A stretch of 64,000 bases of DNA from Blastocladiella emersonii ATCC 22665. Taxonomy: Eukaryota > Blastocladiomycota > Blastocladiomycetes > Blastocladiales > Blastocladiaceae. Below, piece after piece: positions 9,831 through 19,527 of this stretch. The stretch lies in assembly GCA_025594325.1 (NCBI GenBank), contig JANHCV010000008.1, positions 806,001 to 870,000 of the forward strand, in the 5' to 3' direction. A program made the translations under genes and the position numbers. Each line of letters opens with the position of its first letter. Within the stretch, counting starts at the first letter, position 1. The notes beneath the pieces are model-generated. The model did not search any database. It was not told the origin of the DNA and was given only the letters and a program-made list of their open reading frames with translations.

Positions 9831-11296
9831 TCACTTCTCCTCGCGCCTCTGGATGAAGGTAGCGAGCGGGAGCCCCGTCATGGCGTTGCGCGGGGCCTGA
9901 CCCAGATTGTTGCGGGCCGATGCGACGCGCATCTTGTCAAGGAGGGTGTAGGAATCCTCGGCAAACTGCTCACGGAGCACGCCGTCTTGATCGTGGAGCG
10001 CAGTGATGGCCTCGTTGTAAAAGGGCTCGAGCGGCGGGCGGCGGTACGAGGCCACCCCTTGGTGCGATGCGACGCCGCCACTCGCCTAATCGTCGGCGTG
10101 AGTGTAAGCCATAGTAGAAGGCGCAGACGCAGCGGCGGACGTACCAGTGTCGCGAGAGCCACCATGATGCACGGCGCGAGCTGCTGGAGCGTGAAGACCT
10201 TGGCTCCGGTCCCGTTGGTCCGAGCCACACGTGCGTTGAGCCGCGCAATGTACTCGTCAATGGCGTCAACCCAGTTGCCTAGATCACGGATGAGTTGCAC
10301 TCTGAGAGATTTAAGTTTCGAAAGAAAGCCGTACCGTCTCGCCAGTTGGTACACCGCTCAATGACTTGGACGAGAAACGGGTGCAGGTGGTGCAGCCCGA
10401 TACTGTCTGGCTGAATCTGGACCATCCAGTGCTGGTTGAAGTCGAGGGTGCGAGCGACACCGACGGACTTGACGGCGGGCAGCTTAGGGTGGATTCGGGC
10501 GAGGCGCTTGTCCTTGAGGATGGCCGCCGCCGTCTTCATGAAGCTGGTTCGAGCCGCGGTGACAGTTTCGGCGAAGCGCTTGCGATACTAGATTCTCAAG
10601 GCAAGCGTTAGTTTTCCTTGCAATCACACGGCGATGGCTCGTTGTACCTCGTCAAACGCAACGGCGGGTATGCCGTCGTTGCACGTCTCGAGGTAGTCGG
10701 CGTAGCAGTGCGCTTCAAGGATCTCGGCATCGACAAACGGGCCGTAGACAAGGATACTCACGCGGAGCTGCATCCGGAGACTCGGCGAAATGGTGCGCAA
10801 GGTCGTGCTCTCAGTCCGGCGGCGTTTGGCCGTACTATTGAACGTGTACCGCAACAAAAATGTTGGATCGAGTGTAAGACAGCGGGCGTGGAGGAACTAA
10901 GAAGCCGACGCTCCGATGAGGACCATCGCTCAACTCGTCCTCTTCATCATCACTCTCATTTTTTTCGCTCCCATCACCCCCATGTTCGTCCGAGTCCGCG
11001 TTCGCGCCTCCATCCTCGCTCTCAGCGTCTCTAGAGTCCTCTGGCGCGCCGCGGTCACTAATTTCCTCATCGACCTTGGGAGCTGCTTCTGGCGCAACAG
11101 AACCGGTGCTCGACCGTCTGGCCCCGGGCCGCAGACGTGGCCGAGGCTTGTCCGCGAGGGGAAGCAGGCTGGGTCGGGGAAGCAGGTTGGGTCGCGAGGC
11201 GGCGGCGAGGGGCAACTCCGCCTGCGCGGCACTGGCCACAGCGCGCTCGCGAACACGATTGCTGCGCCGCACGGGTTCCGTTGCATCAAGTTCCAT
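9831..11296 (-). CDS. Family B protein B1 (five exons, damaged first donor)
   Basis: Exons by comparison with B2: 10905-11296, 10648-10834, 10335-10587, 10145-10278, 9831-10085; 406 aa if spliced. The N-terminus has the family signature (ATEPVRRSNRVRER), then a long acidic linker. The conserved body includes SILVYGPFVDAE...CYADYLE, HPFLVQV, TLQQLAPCIMVALATL and PLEPFYNEAITAL. Exon 3 (253 nt) and exon 4 (134 nt) equal those of B2 and B3. The exon 1 donor is odd: where B2 has GG|GTACGT, this copy reads GG|CTTCTT, and no phase-2 GT donor was seen nearby. This copy may be mis-spliced or dead. Function unknown; the basic/acidic N-terminus suggests a nuclear protein. Confidence 0.6.
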
Positions 11297-11386
11297 GGTG
11301 GTGGTGCGTCGCATGCGCTCCGTTTGAACAGACTTGGTTGGAGCCTGAGGCGAAAGGCGAACGAGCGGTGAGCCGATGTGGCGTTC

Positions 11387-11406
11387 CAGCTGAGTGGCGC
11401 TTCGCG
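11387..11406 (-). promoter_or_regulatory. Shared upstream box of B1
   Basis: The plus strand reads CAGCTGAGTGGCGCTTCGCG, 91 bp upstream of the B1 ATG. It is nearly the same as the boxes of B2, B3 and many family M genes. Confidence 0.65.
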
Positions 11407-11490
11407 TTGGGTTTCAGGCCCTCCCGTTCATCGGCGCAGGATCACGAAGAAGAACGGGTTCAATGGTATATGATAGACGTTTGAAACGGT

Positions 11491-12799
11491 TCACTCCTCG
11501 CGCTTGATGTGCGCCACAAGCAGGAGCCCCGACTCTGGGTCGCGCGGCAGGTTTGTGAGCCGGGCGTGCTCGGCCACGGACTCGTAGAGCTGGTCGACGA
11601 GGGCACGGCAGTCTTCCACAAAAGCGTCGCCGAGGACGCCGTCGCGGTCGTTGAGCGCCGTCATGACCTCGCTGTAAAACTGCTCGAGCGGCGGGAGCCG
11701 GTTCCAGTCGATGCCCAAGTGCGAGACGATGCCAATGCTCGCCTGAAATGTGGGTGGTTGAGTCGGCCGTCGTCTGGAACGGTCGCGAGATGAGAAACGT
11801 ACAAAGGTGGCGATCGTCAACACGATCACCGGCGCGAGCTGGTGCAGCGTGACGACATTGGACTCGCCGCCCTCGACCCGCGCCACGCGCGTGTTGATGC
11901 GATCGCGCTGGCTGTCGACTGCGGCAAAGCCGTTTCCTAGTAGCATTAGTGCAGTGAGTCTCAAACGAGCGAGGGTTCGGGAGTAGCAGCCGAGCGCGCA
12001 CCTTCAGTCCAGGCCATGGCCTTGCGGACGACCTGCGCGAGGAACGGGTGGATCCGGCGCGCCGTGCCGCCGTCGGTCGGCGGGTCGAGCATCCAGTGTA
12101 GGTTGTAGGCGAGGGTCCGAGTCTCGTCGGCCGACTTGGGCGTGGGCAGCGTCGGGTGAATCGGCGCCATGCGCTTGCACGAGCGGATCTTGGCCACGAC
12201 CTCGCGCGCGTAGCTCCGACGCCGCCGGACCAGGTCCGTGAACAGCCGCTTGTACTACCGTGTGAGCGTGACGGTTTCAGTCCGTCGCATCGGAGCGGCA
12301 CGCGGGTGCGAGATCGTACCTCCTCGAACCGCAGGTTGTCTGCGCCACAAACCTCGAGGTAGTCGGTGTAGCAGTGGTGCTGGAGCGTGCTCGAGTCCAC
12401 AAACGGGCCGTACACGAGCATGCTCGACTTGACCTGCGCCTTGGTGACCGTAGGCAGGTTGGATTGGCGCATGTACTGCCGTAGCGGTGCCACGGGCCTG
12501 ATAACGAGCGTTTAGCGGTGAGACGAGGAGTTCGACAGGAAGACGTACCCGACAGTCTTGTCCGCTCCGCTATCTTCGCCGCCCTCCTTCCCGTCAGAAC
12601 CATCATCATCGCCGGACGCGCCACCACTTCCATCTTCCTCGGTGCCAGGTTCCGCCTTGATACTCAGCCCGCGCGGCTTTCGGCGCTGCGGTGTCCGAGT
12701 GGCGGTTGCGCGACGAGCCGGCGGCGTCGCGGACTCGGCCGCGGCGCGCTGGCGGATACGCTCGCTGCGGCGGGCTGGACCATTTGCATCAGCTTTCAT
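11491..12799 (-). CDS. Family B protein B2, best intact copy (five exons)
   Basis: Exons 12549-12799, 12320-12497, 12002-12254, 11803-11936, 11491-11742; 355 aa. Every junction has GT-AG ends and keeps the frame (donors GTACGT, GTACGA, GTGCGC, GTACGT; acceptors CAG or TAG). Residues 1-20 carry ARRSERIRQRAA, followed by a Lys/Arg and then an acidic Gly/Asp stretch to ~85. The core follows: SSMLVYGPFVDSSTLQHHC, YKRLFTDLVRRRRSYARE, TLAYNLHWML, RIHPFLAQVVRKAMAW, VTLHQLAPVIVLTIATF, LPPLEQFYSEVMTALNDRDG and a C-terminal GLLLVAHIKREE. I recognise no known domain. It is the reference for the tandem group B1-B4. Confidence 0.78.
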
Positions 12800-12902
12800 T
12801 GCGGTTACGCTGTGTTTGGTGGTCCATCGGGGAGCCTGAGGTCGTCGGGTCGGTCGGCGGGTCGCTCGCGACGGAGGTGCGCCGCGGCGGTTTCAGCCCG
12901 AT

Positions 12903-12922
12903 CAGCTGAGTGGCGCAACACG
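12903..12922 (-). promoter_or_regulatory. Shared upstream box of B2
   Basis: CAGCTGAGTGGCGCAACACG on the plus strand, 104 bp before the ATG. The preceding GGTTTCAGCCCGAT is also shared with the B3 copy. Confidence 0.7.
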
Positions 12923-13203
12923 TTTGGTCTCGCCGCCGGTCGGCTGGCGGAACCTTCCTCTATGAAGTGGGGCACTTACATAGCGCTGGGAACAGCATCG
13001 ATCTACATGCAGTACACTCAAAGATCACGCTTGGGGGCCAAGAACGGGCGGAAGTTCCCTACCTTGATCGAGGGACCGCTCCTTGACGTCGAAGTGGTGC
13101 TTATTGAGCAAGTCCATCAGGTTACGTGGGCCTTGATCAAGTGTATTTTCAGCGACACAGTTTGGCAGCCAGCAAGGTGAAGTGATCGGCGCGCACGCGG
13201 TGC

Positions 13204-13997
13204 ATGACGCGTGACGACCTGTTCGCTGCCGCGTACGCCTCGCCCGAAGCTCAAGCAAAGCGCTGAAACATAGACTGACAGATTTTCTCGCCGAAATAGC
13301 GCGCAATACGGCGTCGACCCGACCTCCCTCATGGCCAACATGGTGATCCCGCCGGACCACGCCACCGACCGCGTCCCGCTGACGCGCAAGCTGCTCGCCC
13401 GCCTCGCAAAGATGCCCGCCCTAACGGGCTCGACCGTCACCACCATCCCCGTCTACGTCGTCGACCAGGCGTGGACCGCCGGCCTCGCGCGCGTGTTCTT
13501 CGCTCCGCTGCCGCCTGGCGCGCCGTGGCGCTTCGACGTGCACATCTACACGTTCGACGCGGGGTTCGCCGCCGCCCACGGCATCGACAACGATGCGCCC
13601 GACACGCCCGACAGCCATCGCGTCCAGGTCAAGCTCTTGGATGCTCCCATGGACCGGTTTCGCCCGCTTCGCACAGCAAACCGCGCGGCACGGATTTGTC
13701 GAGCACGGTCGCAGTATTTTTGGTCAAGCGAACGCCAGGAGATCGTCCGGAACACGCCGCTCAACCTGTCGCCCAAGGACTCGCTCAAGTCGCTCGAATC
13801 AAAAATGACCGTGCACATTCTCTGCGACACGTTGACGCCGCCCCCGCCGCTCACGCTGATCGTCACCTAGCTGCTGGACGTGACGATGCAGAACGACTCG
13901 TTCGCGAAGCGCGACGGCGAGCAGCTCGTGTTGGCCACTGAGTGGAACGGCGAGGTCATGGCGATTGACGCGTGGCTTCGCGCTGAGCGGGTTTGAT
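13204..13997 (+). pseudogene. Family A copy A2, 5'-truncated with premature stop
   Basis: Exon 1 keeps only the end of the A1/A3 exon (RCMTRDDLFAAA, ATG at 13204); the usual start and proline-rich N-terminus are replaced by unrelated sequence with an in-frame TGA. The intron runs from GTACGC (about 13232) to AAATAG (about 13299). The body from ATG 13331 matches A1/A3, with a different middle segment. At 13868-13870 a TAG replaces the Lys codon of the conserved ITKLLD, and a good match continues past it to the normal end (AIDAWLRAERV, stop at 13995-13997). Two lesions argue for a pseudogene. Confidence 0.72.
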
Positions 13998-14164
13998 GGG
14001 TGGACTGAATTGTGTGGACGCTGATTGATGATTCGAGAGGAACTTTGCATCAAATCGCTCTGTGTCTGCTCCGCGAAAGCTCGGAAAAGCACGCGAACAA
14101 GCCAGCGCCTCAGCCGAGCACCTGAGCATAAGGCCGGTAGCAGTCCAGCGGCCAAGCACTGCGA

Positions 14165-14365
14165 TTATGCCGGTCGCTGTTGCCTCGCAAGTGAGAAACT
14201 CAAAACATGAAGCAGCATGGCAAGCTCGACGTGCGTAATGAGTCCCCGCGACATCACTCGGGCATATTGCAAGAAGCACTCGGCGTGGTCGCTCTCGTCG
14301 TGCAGCTCGATGGCAGCGACGAAGATCCGCTCAATGACCTTGGGTACGAGCACGGATTCAGACAT
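14165..14365 (-). pseudogene. Fragment resembling the F-box-like head of the LRR gene
   Basis: 66-aa frame (VPKVIERIFVAAIELHDES...LQYARVMSRG). It aligns by eye with the head of the LRR pseudogene at 8128 (LPKDFESILVHAANL...ARFSRVMLRR): both share PK..E.I.V.AA.L and ARVM/SRVM. There is no downstream ankyrin or LRR part, so I infer a truncated relic. A small expressed protein cannot be excluded. Confidence 0.4.
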
Positions 14366-14565
14366 GTTTGCATCAAGTTACAACATCAGCGATGATGGCA
14401 GTGCTTGGAGGAGAGAGGAAGCTGCCGGTCTGCGCGCTTGTGACGCGTAAAGTGGTCGCCCGCACGATGCCTCCCTCATTTGCCTCCCAGCGTGGACCGC
14501 CAACCACAGGGACGTGTCGATTCATGGATTATTGATACTTGGGTCATACACAACGAAACACCGCA

Positions 14566-15915
14566 CTACTCCTCGCGCTTGACGTGCGCCGCGAGCAGGA
14601 GCCCCGACAGCGGGTCGCGCGGTAGATGCGCCGCGCTCACCCGCCCCTTAGCCGCGGGCTCGCACAGCTGATCAACGAGGGTGCAGCAGTTGGCGACAAA
14701 CTGACGACCGAGCGGACCGTCGTCGTCGCCGAGAGCCGCGACCGCCTCGCCATACAGCTGCTCGAGTGGCGGAAGGCTTCTGTGGTCGATCCCGAGGTAC
14801 GACACGATCCCGACGTTGGCCTGTTCAGCGCGCGGGCGCGGATGAGTGAGCCATCGGATCTGACGTCGACGAGTAGCAGAAGAGAGTGGACGTACAAAAG
14901 TGGCGACCGTCAATACGATCAGCGGCGCAAGCTGGTGCAGCGTGACTGCCTTGGACTCTGCGCCCTCAGTGCAGGCCATGCGGGTGTTGAAGCGGTTCAC
15001 GTACGCCTCGACCGCCGCAAAACCACTTCCTTGGACCCGGAGCGAAAGCGAGAGTCAGCAGGTGCTGAGAGCTCGAGGATGATGGTGGACGCGTACCCTC
15101 GCTCCAGATCATGGCCTTGCTCACAAGTTCGACGAGGAACGGGTGAAGTCGAGACGTGGTGGTGCCATCTGCGGACGGCTCGATCATCCAGGTCAGGTTG
15201 TACGCGAGCGTGCGCACCGTGTCGTTCGACTCGGGGGCGGCGAGTCTCGGGTGGATCGCGGCCAGGCGCGAGTTCTTCATGATCTTGGACACGAGCTCAG
15301 CTCCGTAGTTCCGGCGTTGTCGTACAATGTCCGTGAAAAGCCTGTTGTACTTAAGGAATCGCGGGCCATTTAGTTTCTCGAGTCGAATCACGCGCACGCT
15401 GTAGCGACGGGAGCGTACCTGCTCAAATGTCTTGACCGTGTTGCCCGAACCGAATAGCTCGAGGTAATCGGCGTAGCAGTGCTGGCGGAGAGTGGTCGCG
15501 TCGACGAACGGGCCGTACACGAGCACGCTCGATCTCAGCTGCGACGTGAGGCCCGACGGCAGGTTGATGCGCGACATGCTCCACCGGTGCTGCGTCGAAT
15601 AGCTAAAGAAGGTGGTTGCAATCGATGGGTGAGTCCGCGCGCTTCGTTAAACACACGAAAGCGGAACGTAACCCACCCGTGATTGCCGTGGTTCACGTCG
15701 CTTGCCTCGCAGTTCTCGCCCGAGTCAGTTTCGCCGCCAAATTCCACTCCAGGCTCCACCTTCACGTTGCTCATGGTGGTAGCTGCCGCCCGAGGGGCTG
15801 GCCGAGGGCGGGCGGCCTTGGCGGAGCCCGATGTGGGCCGAGCGGCTCCAACCGGCCCAGTGCGGGCGCGGATGCGCTCGCTCCGTCGCACAGAAGCGGT
15901 TGCATGAGGTTTCAT
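14566..15915 (-). CDS. Family B protein B3 (five exons)
   Basis: Exons 15677-15915, 15419-15602, 15097-15349, 14896-15029, 14566-14820; 354 aa with all junctions in frame. The start is MKPHATASVRRSERIRAR, followed by an Ala/Pro/Arg-rich linker and a short acidic part. Core motifs match B2 (SSVLVYGPFVDATTLRQHC, TLAYNLTWMIEP, RLHPFLVELV, VTLHQLAPLIVLTVATF, LPPLEQLYGEAVAAL, GLLLAAHVKREE). The first donor is GTGGGT rather than GTACGT. Exon 3 (253), exon 4 (134) and exon 5 (255) nt equal those of B1. Function unknown. Confidence 0.75.
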
Positions 15916-16016
15916 GGCGTGTGTGCTTTCATCAAGGTTGCATCGGGTGAGAGGAGGGGTCGGTTCGCAGCGAAGGCTGGCCAAAAACGGCGCGGCGCCA
16001 CCGGTTTCAGCCCGAT

Positions 16017-16036
16017 CAGCTGAGTGGCGCAACGCG
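16017..16036 (-). promoter_or_regulatory. Shared upstream box of B3
   Basis: CAGCTGAGTGGCGCAACGCG on the plus strand, 102 bp before the ATG. This is the consensus form of the box. Confidence 0.72.
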
Positions 16037-16114
16037 TCCCGCCGCTCGTCCACAGCGACAGGCCAACCTCATGGTGGAAGTGGCATGGAACTGCGTATTT
16101 TACTAAATGGCGAT

Positions 16115-17378
16115 TCAAACTTCATGCTTGATGGACCCGGAAAATGCGGGGCCACCTATCTCGCCACTGCGAGAACCACTCAAGCAATCGCTTGCGGCCG
16201 AAGGGGTACTGCGCAGCGATTCCACGATATCGCGCGCGTCTTGAGCAAACTGACCACCGAGACATCTGTTCCGGTCGCAAAGCGCTTCTATGGCCTCGAT
16301 GTAGAGCGGTTCCATGGGAGGGCGGCCGTGAGCGCGGAGGCCGAGATACGACGCGACGCCAGCGCTTGCCTACACAGCAAATCGTGAGTGTCTCGATTTC
16401 CAAGGTGGTGAGTGCGAGCGGGAACTGCAGTGTACAAAGGTCGCAAATGCAATGACCATGACCGGCGCGAGCTGCGCCACTGTGATAATCTTGGTGTCCA
16501 CGTCCGACGACTGAAGCAAGCGCACGTTGAGCCGCGCGACATACTCTTCAATAACATCGATGCTGTTGACTACAAGTGCGCGCCATCAGTTACTCACAAA
16601 TCGGTGAGGCTTAGAATTAGCGTGCACGCACCGTGCCAGCTCATCCCGCTCTTGAAGACTTCGGCCAGGAACGGGTGCAAGCGAGGATTCCCGCCGTCCT
16701 GTCCCGGCGCCTCGACCATCCAGTGACGATTGAACTCGAGGCTACGGATATCGGTGGCCGAGTCGACGGCAAGAAACGGCGGGAGACGCGATGCAGCGCG
16801 GAAGCTGGCGATTGTTTTGGGCGTGATGATGTTTTGAGTACGGCGAAAATAGAACACCATCTTTGCGACAAGGTATTGGTACTGGAAGCGAGTGCGCGGG
16901 TTAGTTCTGCATTCCCGCTCGCTACCATGACCATGACCAAGGCTTTGCGCACCGATGCAAAATCAACCACCGACTCGCTGGCTCCAAGGCGTTTGACATA
17001 ATCGGCGTAGCAGTACTGCTCGATGACCTCAGATGCCGCGAAGGGCCCGTACACCAGAACGCTCTCGCGAAGCTGTAGTTTGAGATGGCGTGACGCGGTG
17101 CAGAGTGACACCGTTTGCGGGCGGTTCACCCTATCACCATCGCGTTCGAGCGACTCTTCAACGTCGCCCTCCTGTTCACCGTCGTCGCCATGAGCTACAC
17201 TCTCAAGTTCCGTGGCACCGAGCGATAAACTGCGACAGGCTTTCGGACGGCGCACTCGCTTCCGCGAACGTGGCCGCCAAGGGTTCACGGGCGGCTGTTT
17301 GGAATTCGACTTCTCAGCTGCTTCAATCTCGCGGATGCGCTCGCTGCGGCGAACGGACTCCGTTGCATGAGGTTCCAT
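16115..17378 (-). CDS. Family B protein B4 (four exons, first intron absent)
   Basis: Exons 16953-17378, 16632-16881, 16436-16569, 16115-16369; 354 aa. The N-terminus is MEPHATESVRRSERIRE, then a Lys/Arg-rich and an acidic stretch. Where B1-B3 have intron 1, this copy reads straight through at about the same protein spacing into SVLVYGPFAASEVIEQYCYADY. That implies a precise intron loss, or gain in the others. Exon 3 is one codon shorter than in B1-B3; exon 4 is again 134 nt. The C-terminus is more divergent (ends GSIKHEV). Function unknown. Confidence 0.72.
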
Positions 17379-17442
17379 GGTGGGGCGAGTTACATTCGGG
17401 TGTGTGACAAGGAGGAGCTAGGGCGGCGGACCTTGTTTCGGG

Positions 17443-17457
17443 CAGTGGCGCACCGCG
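17443..17457 (-). promoter_or_regulatory. Shared upstream box of B4 (short form)
   Basis: CAGTGGCGCACCGCG on the plus strand, 65 bp before the ATG. It keeps the GTGGCGCA core and the CGCG end but lacks the E-box half. Confidence 0.5.
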
Positions 17458-17730
17458 TAGGCGCGACCGCACTTGAACTTCTTTCGGGGACGACGGTCGC
17501 TCTCGCCCCATCGATCAACCAAAAATCAACTCTGATTGAAGAATGGCCGAGGGACCTGATGGCTGCCCTCGGCTTTCGTACGATCGCACGCGAGAAAGGA
17601 AGTGATCGACGCGAGGTCAGCTGACCGCGTTGCCAGGTCGCTTCGAGCTGCGACCAGCGAGCGCTCGCTCACCGATACGCGAGCACGACGTAACGTCTCA
17701 AACCCACACACATACTGCAACGAATCAACC

Positions 17731-18610
17731 ATGCTGAGCTCCGCTGCGCCCGACGTCGCGTTCAACTGGCCGCCGCGCCCGCGGTGCACGACGCGCGACG
17801 ACCTGTTCACCGTCGCGTACGTGTTGATTCTTGAGCGGCCGTACCACCGAGCACACAACTGATGCATCATCTCGCCGATATAGCGCGCAGTCCGGCGTCG
17901 ACCCGACCTCCCTCATGGCCAACATGGTGATCCCGCCGGACCATGCGACTGACCGCGTCCCGCTGACGCGCAAGCTGCTCGCCCGCCTCGCCAAGATGCC
18001 CGCCCTAACGGGCTCGACCGTCACCACCATCCCCGTCTACGTCGTCGACCAGGCGTGGACCGCCGGCCTCGCGCGCGTGTTCTTCGCTCCGCTGCCGCCT
18101 GGCGCGCCGTGGCGCTTCGACGTGCACATCTACACGTTCGATGCGGGGTTCGCCGCCGCCCACGGCATCAACAACGACGCGCCCGACACGCCCGGCCGCC
18201 ATCCTGTCCAGGTCAAGCTCCAGCCCGTGCCCGTGGACCGGTGGCGCCCGCTTCCTCAGTTCCCCCCGCGTTCCCCGCACGCCGGATACTCGTTTGTGAC
18301 CATGTTCCACGAGGTGCGGGCGTCGATTCAACAGATGCGAGACCAGAGACATGAGCCCGTCCAGTACGCGCCGCTCAACCTGTCGCCCAAGGACTCGCTC
18401 AAGTCGCTCGAGTTCAAGATGACTACGCGCATCCGCCAAGACACGTCTACGCCGCCGCCGCCGCTCACGCTGATCATCACCAAGCTGCTGGACGTGCCGA
18501 TGCAGAACGACTTGTTCTCGACGCGCGACGCTGAGAAGCTCGTGCTGGCCACCGAGTGGGACGCCGAGGTCATGGGGATCGACGTGTGGCTCCGTGCGGA
18601 GCGGGTTTGA
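17731..18610 (+). CDS. Family A protein A3, unknown function (two exons)
   Basis: Exons 17731-17816 and 17884-18610 with a GTACGT...ATATAG intron of 67 nt, the same length and position as in A1; 270 aa. The conserved N-terminal ~150 residues and C-terminal ~90 residues match A1 closely. The middle (FPPRSPHAGYSFVTMFHEV...) is unrelated to the Ser-rich middle of A1. About 110 bp upstream lies GTCAGCTGACCGCGTTGCC, repeated inverted before A1. The stop is followed within a few bases by the Harbinger element. No function is recognised. Confidence 0.75.
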
Positions 18611-18613
18611 TTG

Positions 18614-18715
18614 AAGGGCCCGTTTGGTTCCGGGGTGAATCAGGTGGATCAATCGATTTTACACGGTCCGGTGTTCACCCAGCTGAAACGTGGCATTTTC
18701 ACCCCGTCGCGTTCA
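18614..18715 (+). repeat. Left terminal inverted repeat of the Harbinger element
   Basis: Begins AAGGGCCCGTTTGGTTC and continues with a ragged inverted match to 20955-21058. It starts only three bases after the A3 stop codon. Confidence 0.75.
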
Positions 18716-18816
18716 TCGCGGCGTTTGGGTCGACCCCCGGATGAGCTGAATGGAACCCTCGTCGCTGAATTGCCCGTCTGCTCGCCCCCGAAACCTTCAG
18801 GCTGTGCTTCCCGGCC

Positions 18817-18824
18817 TATATAAA
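18817..18824 (+). promoter_or_regulatory. TATA box of the transposon accessory ORF
   Basis: TATATAAA in a GC-rich context. It sits right before the surviving coding part, so an internal deletion may have joined promoter and 3' coding sequence. Confidence 0.55.
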
Positions 18825-18848
18825 CGCTGTTTTCCTTCGTGGGGCAGC

Positions 18849-19214
18849 TCGACCACCACCGGCGAGTACTCGCACCTCGAGCAGGACGGCAAGGAGTCTG
18901 GTGACGTGGAAGGTGTCGATGGTCAAGACGACGCGGCCCCCGCCAGCAAGCGCAGCCGCACTTCGGACAGCAGCTCGCGTCGCCTCTCGGACTCGGAATT
19001 CCTCATGGGCATCAAGGAGGTGTTCCAGAGCGTCGCGACCGCCGACTCCAAGCCCGTTCTGACCGCCGCACTTGAATGGGTCCAGGACGCGTACAACGAC
19101 AATGAAGAGTACCAGATCGACGTCGCCACCCGCCTGACCGGGGATCAAGCGCTTCGCGTCATGGCCGTGTCCGAATCGAAGCGCAAGCGCGTCCTCGAGT
19201 TTTTCATTCAGTAG
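18849..19214 (+). pseudogene. Remnant of Harbinger accessory (Myb/SANT-type) ORF
   Basis: The frame is formally open from ATG 18750, but that start lies upstream of the TATA box. The believable part is an acidic, Ser-rich linker (EQDGKESGDVEG...KRSRTSDSSS) and a C-terminal helical segment (DSEFLMGIKEVFQSV...SKRKRVLEFFIQ). This layout is usual at the end of the DNA-binding partner protein of Harbinger elements. The Myb/SANT domain itself is missing. I infer a 5'-deleted partner gene; homology was not tested. Confidence 0.5.
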
Positions 19215-19527
19215 CTCTCTCGCACATGTCCCCCTCCCCTCGCGTTGCTTCCTGGCCTTGTTCTCGCCCATTTGTGTCCAATACATCTGGCTTTGTGTCC
19301 ATCGTATCTTCAATCGTTACCCTTCGCTCGAAAATGACGCGACTCGTTGAGAAACGCGTGGTTCGCAAAGTGTCTCACACGTCACGTGATTGATCGACGC
19401 GTCTCCACCGATGCGTTCTGACCTCAGCGACGCGTCAAATCATCTAGAATCGCTTATATAACATTATAGTACTTGACAAATCAGTATATTACAGCATGCA
19501 TGCGGGTACAACAATTATTTCGCGCCT

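Noticed and set aside
17600-17730. Family A upstream TCAGCTGA...CGCGTTGCC as a member of the shared box
   Set aside because: The E-box and CGCGTTGC halves are in reversed order relative to the box before families B, M and C, so I did not count it.
18750-18848. N-terminal part of the 154-aa transposon frame
   Set aside because: It lies upstream of and across a good TATA box and reads as noise; only the later acidic and helical part looks coding.
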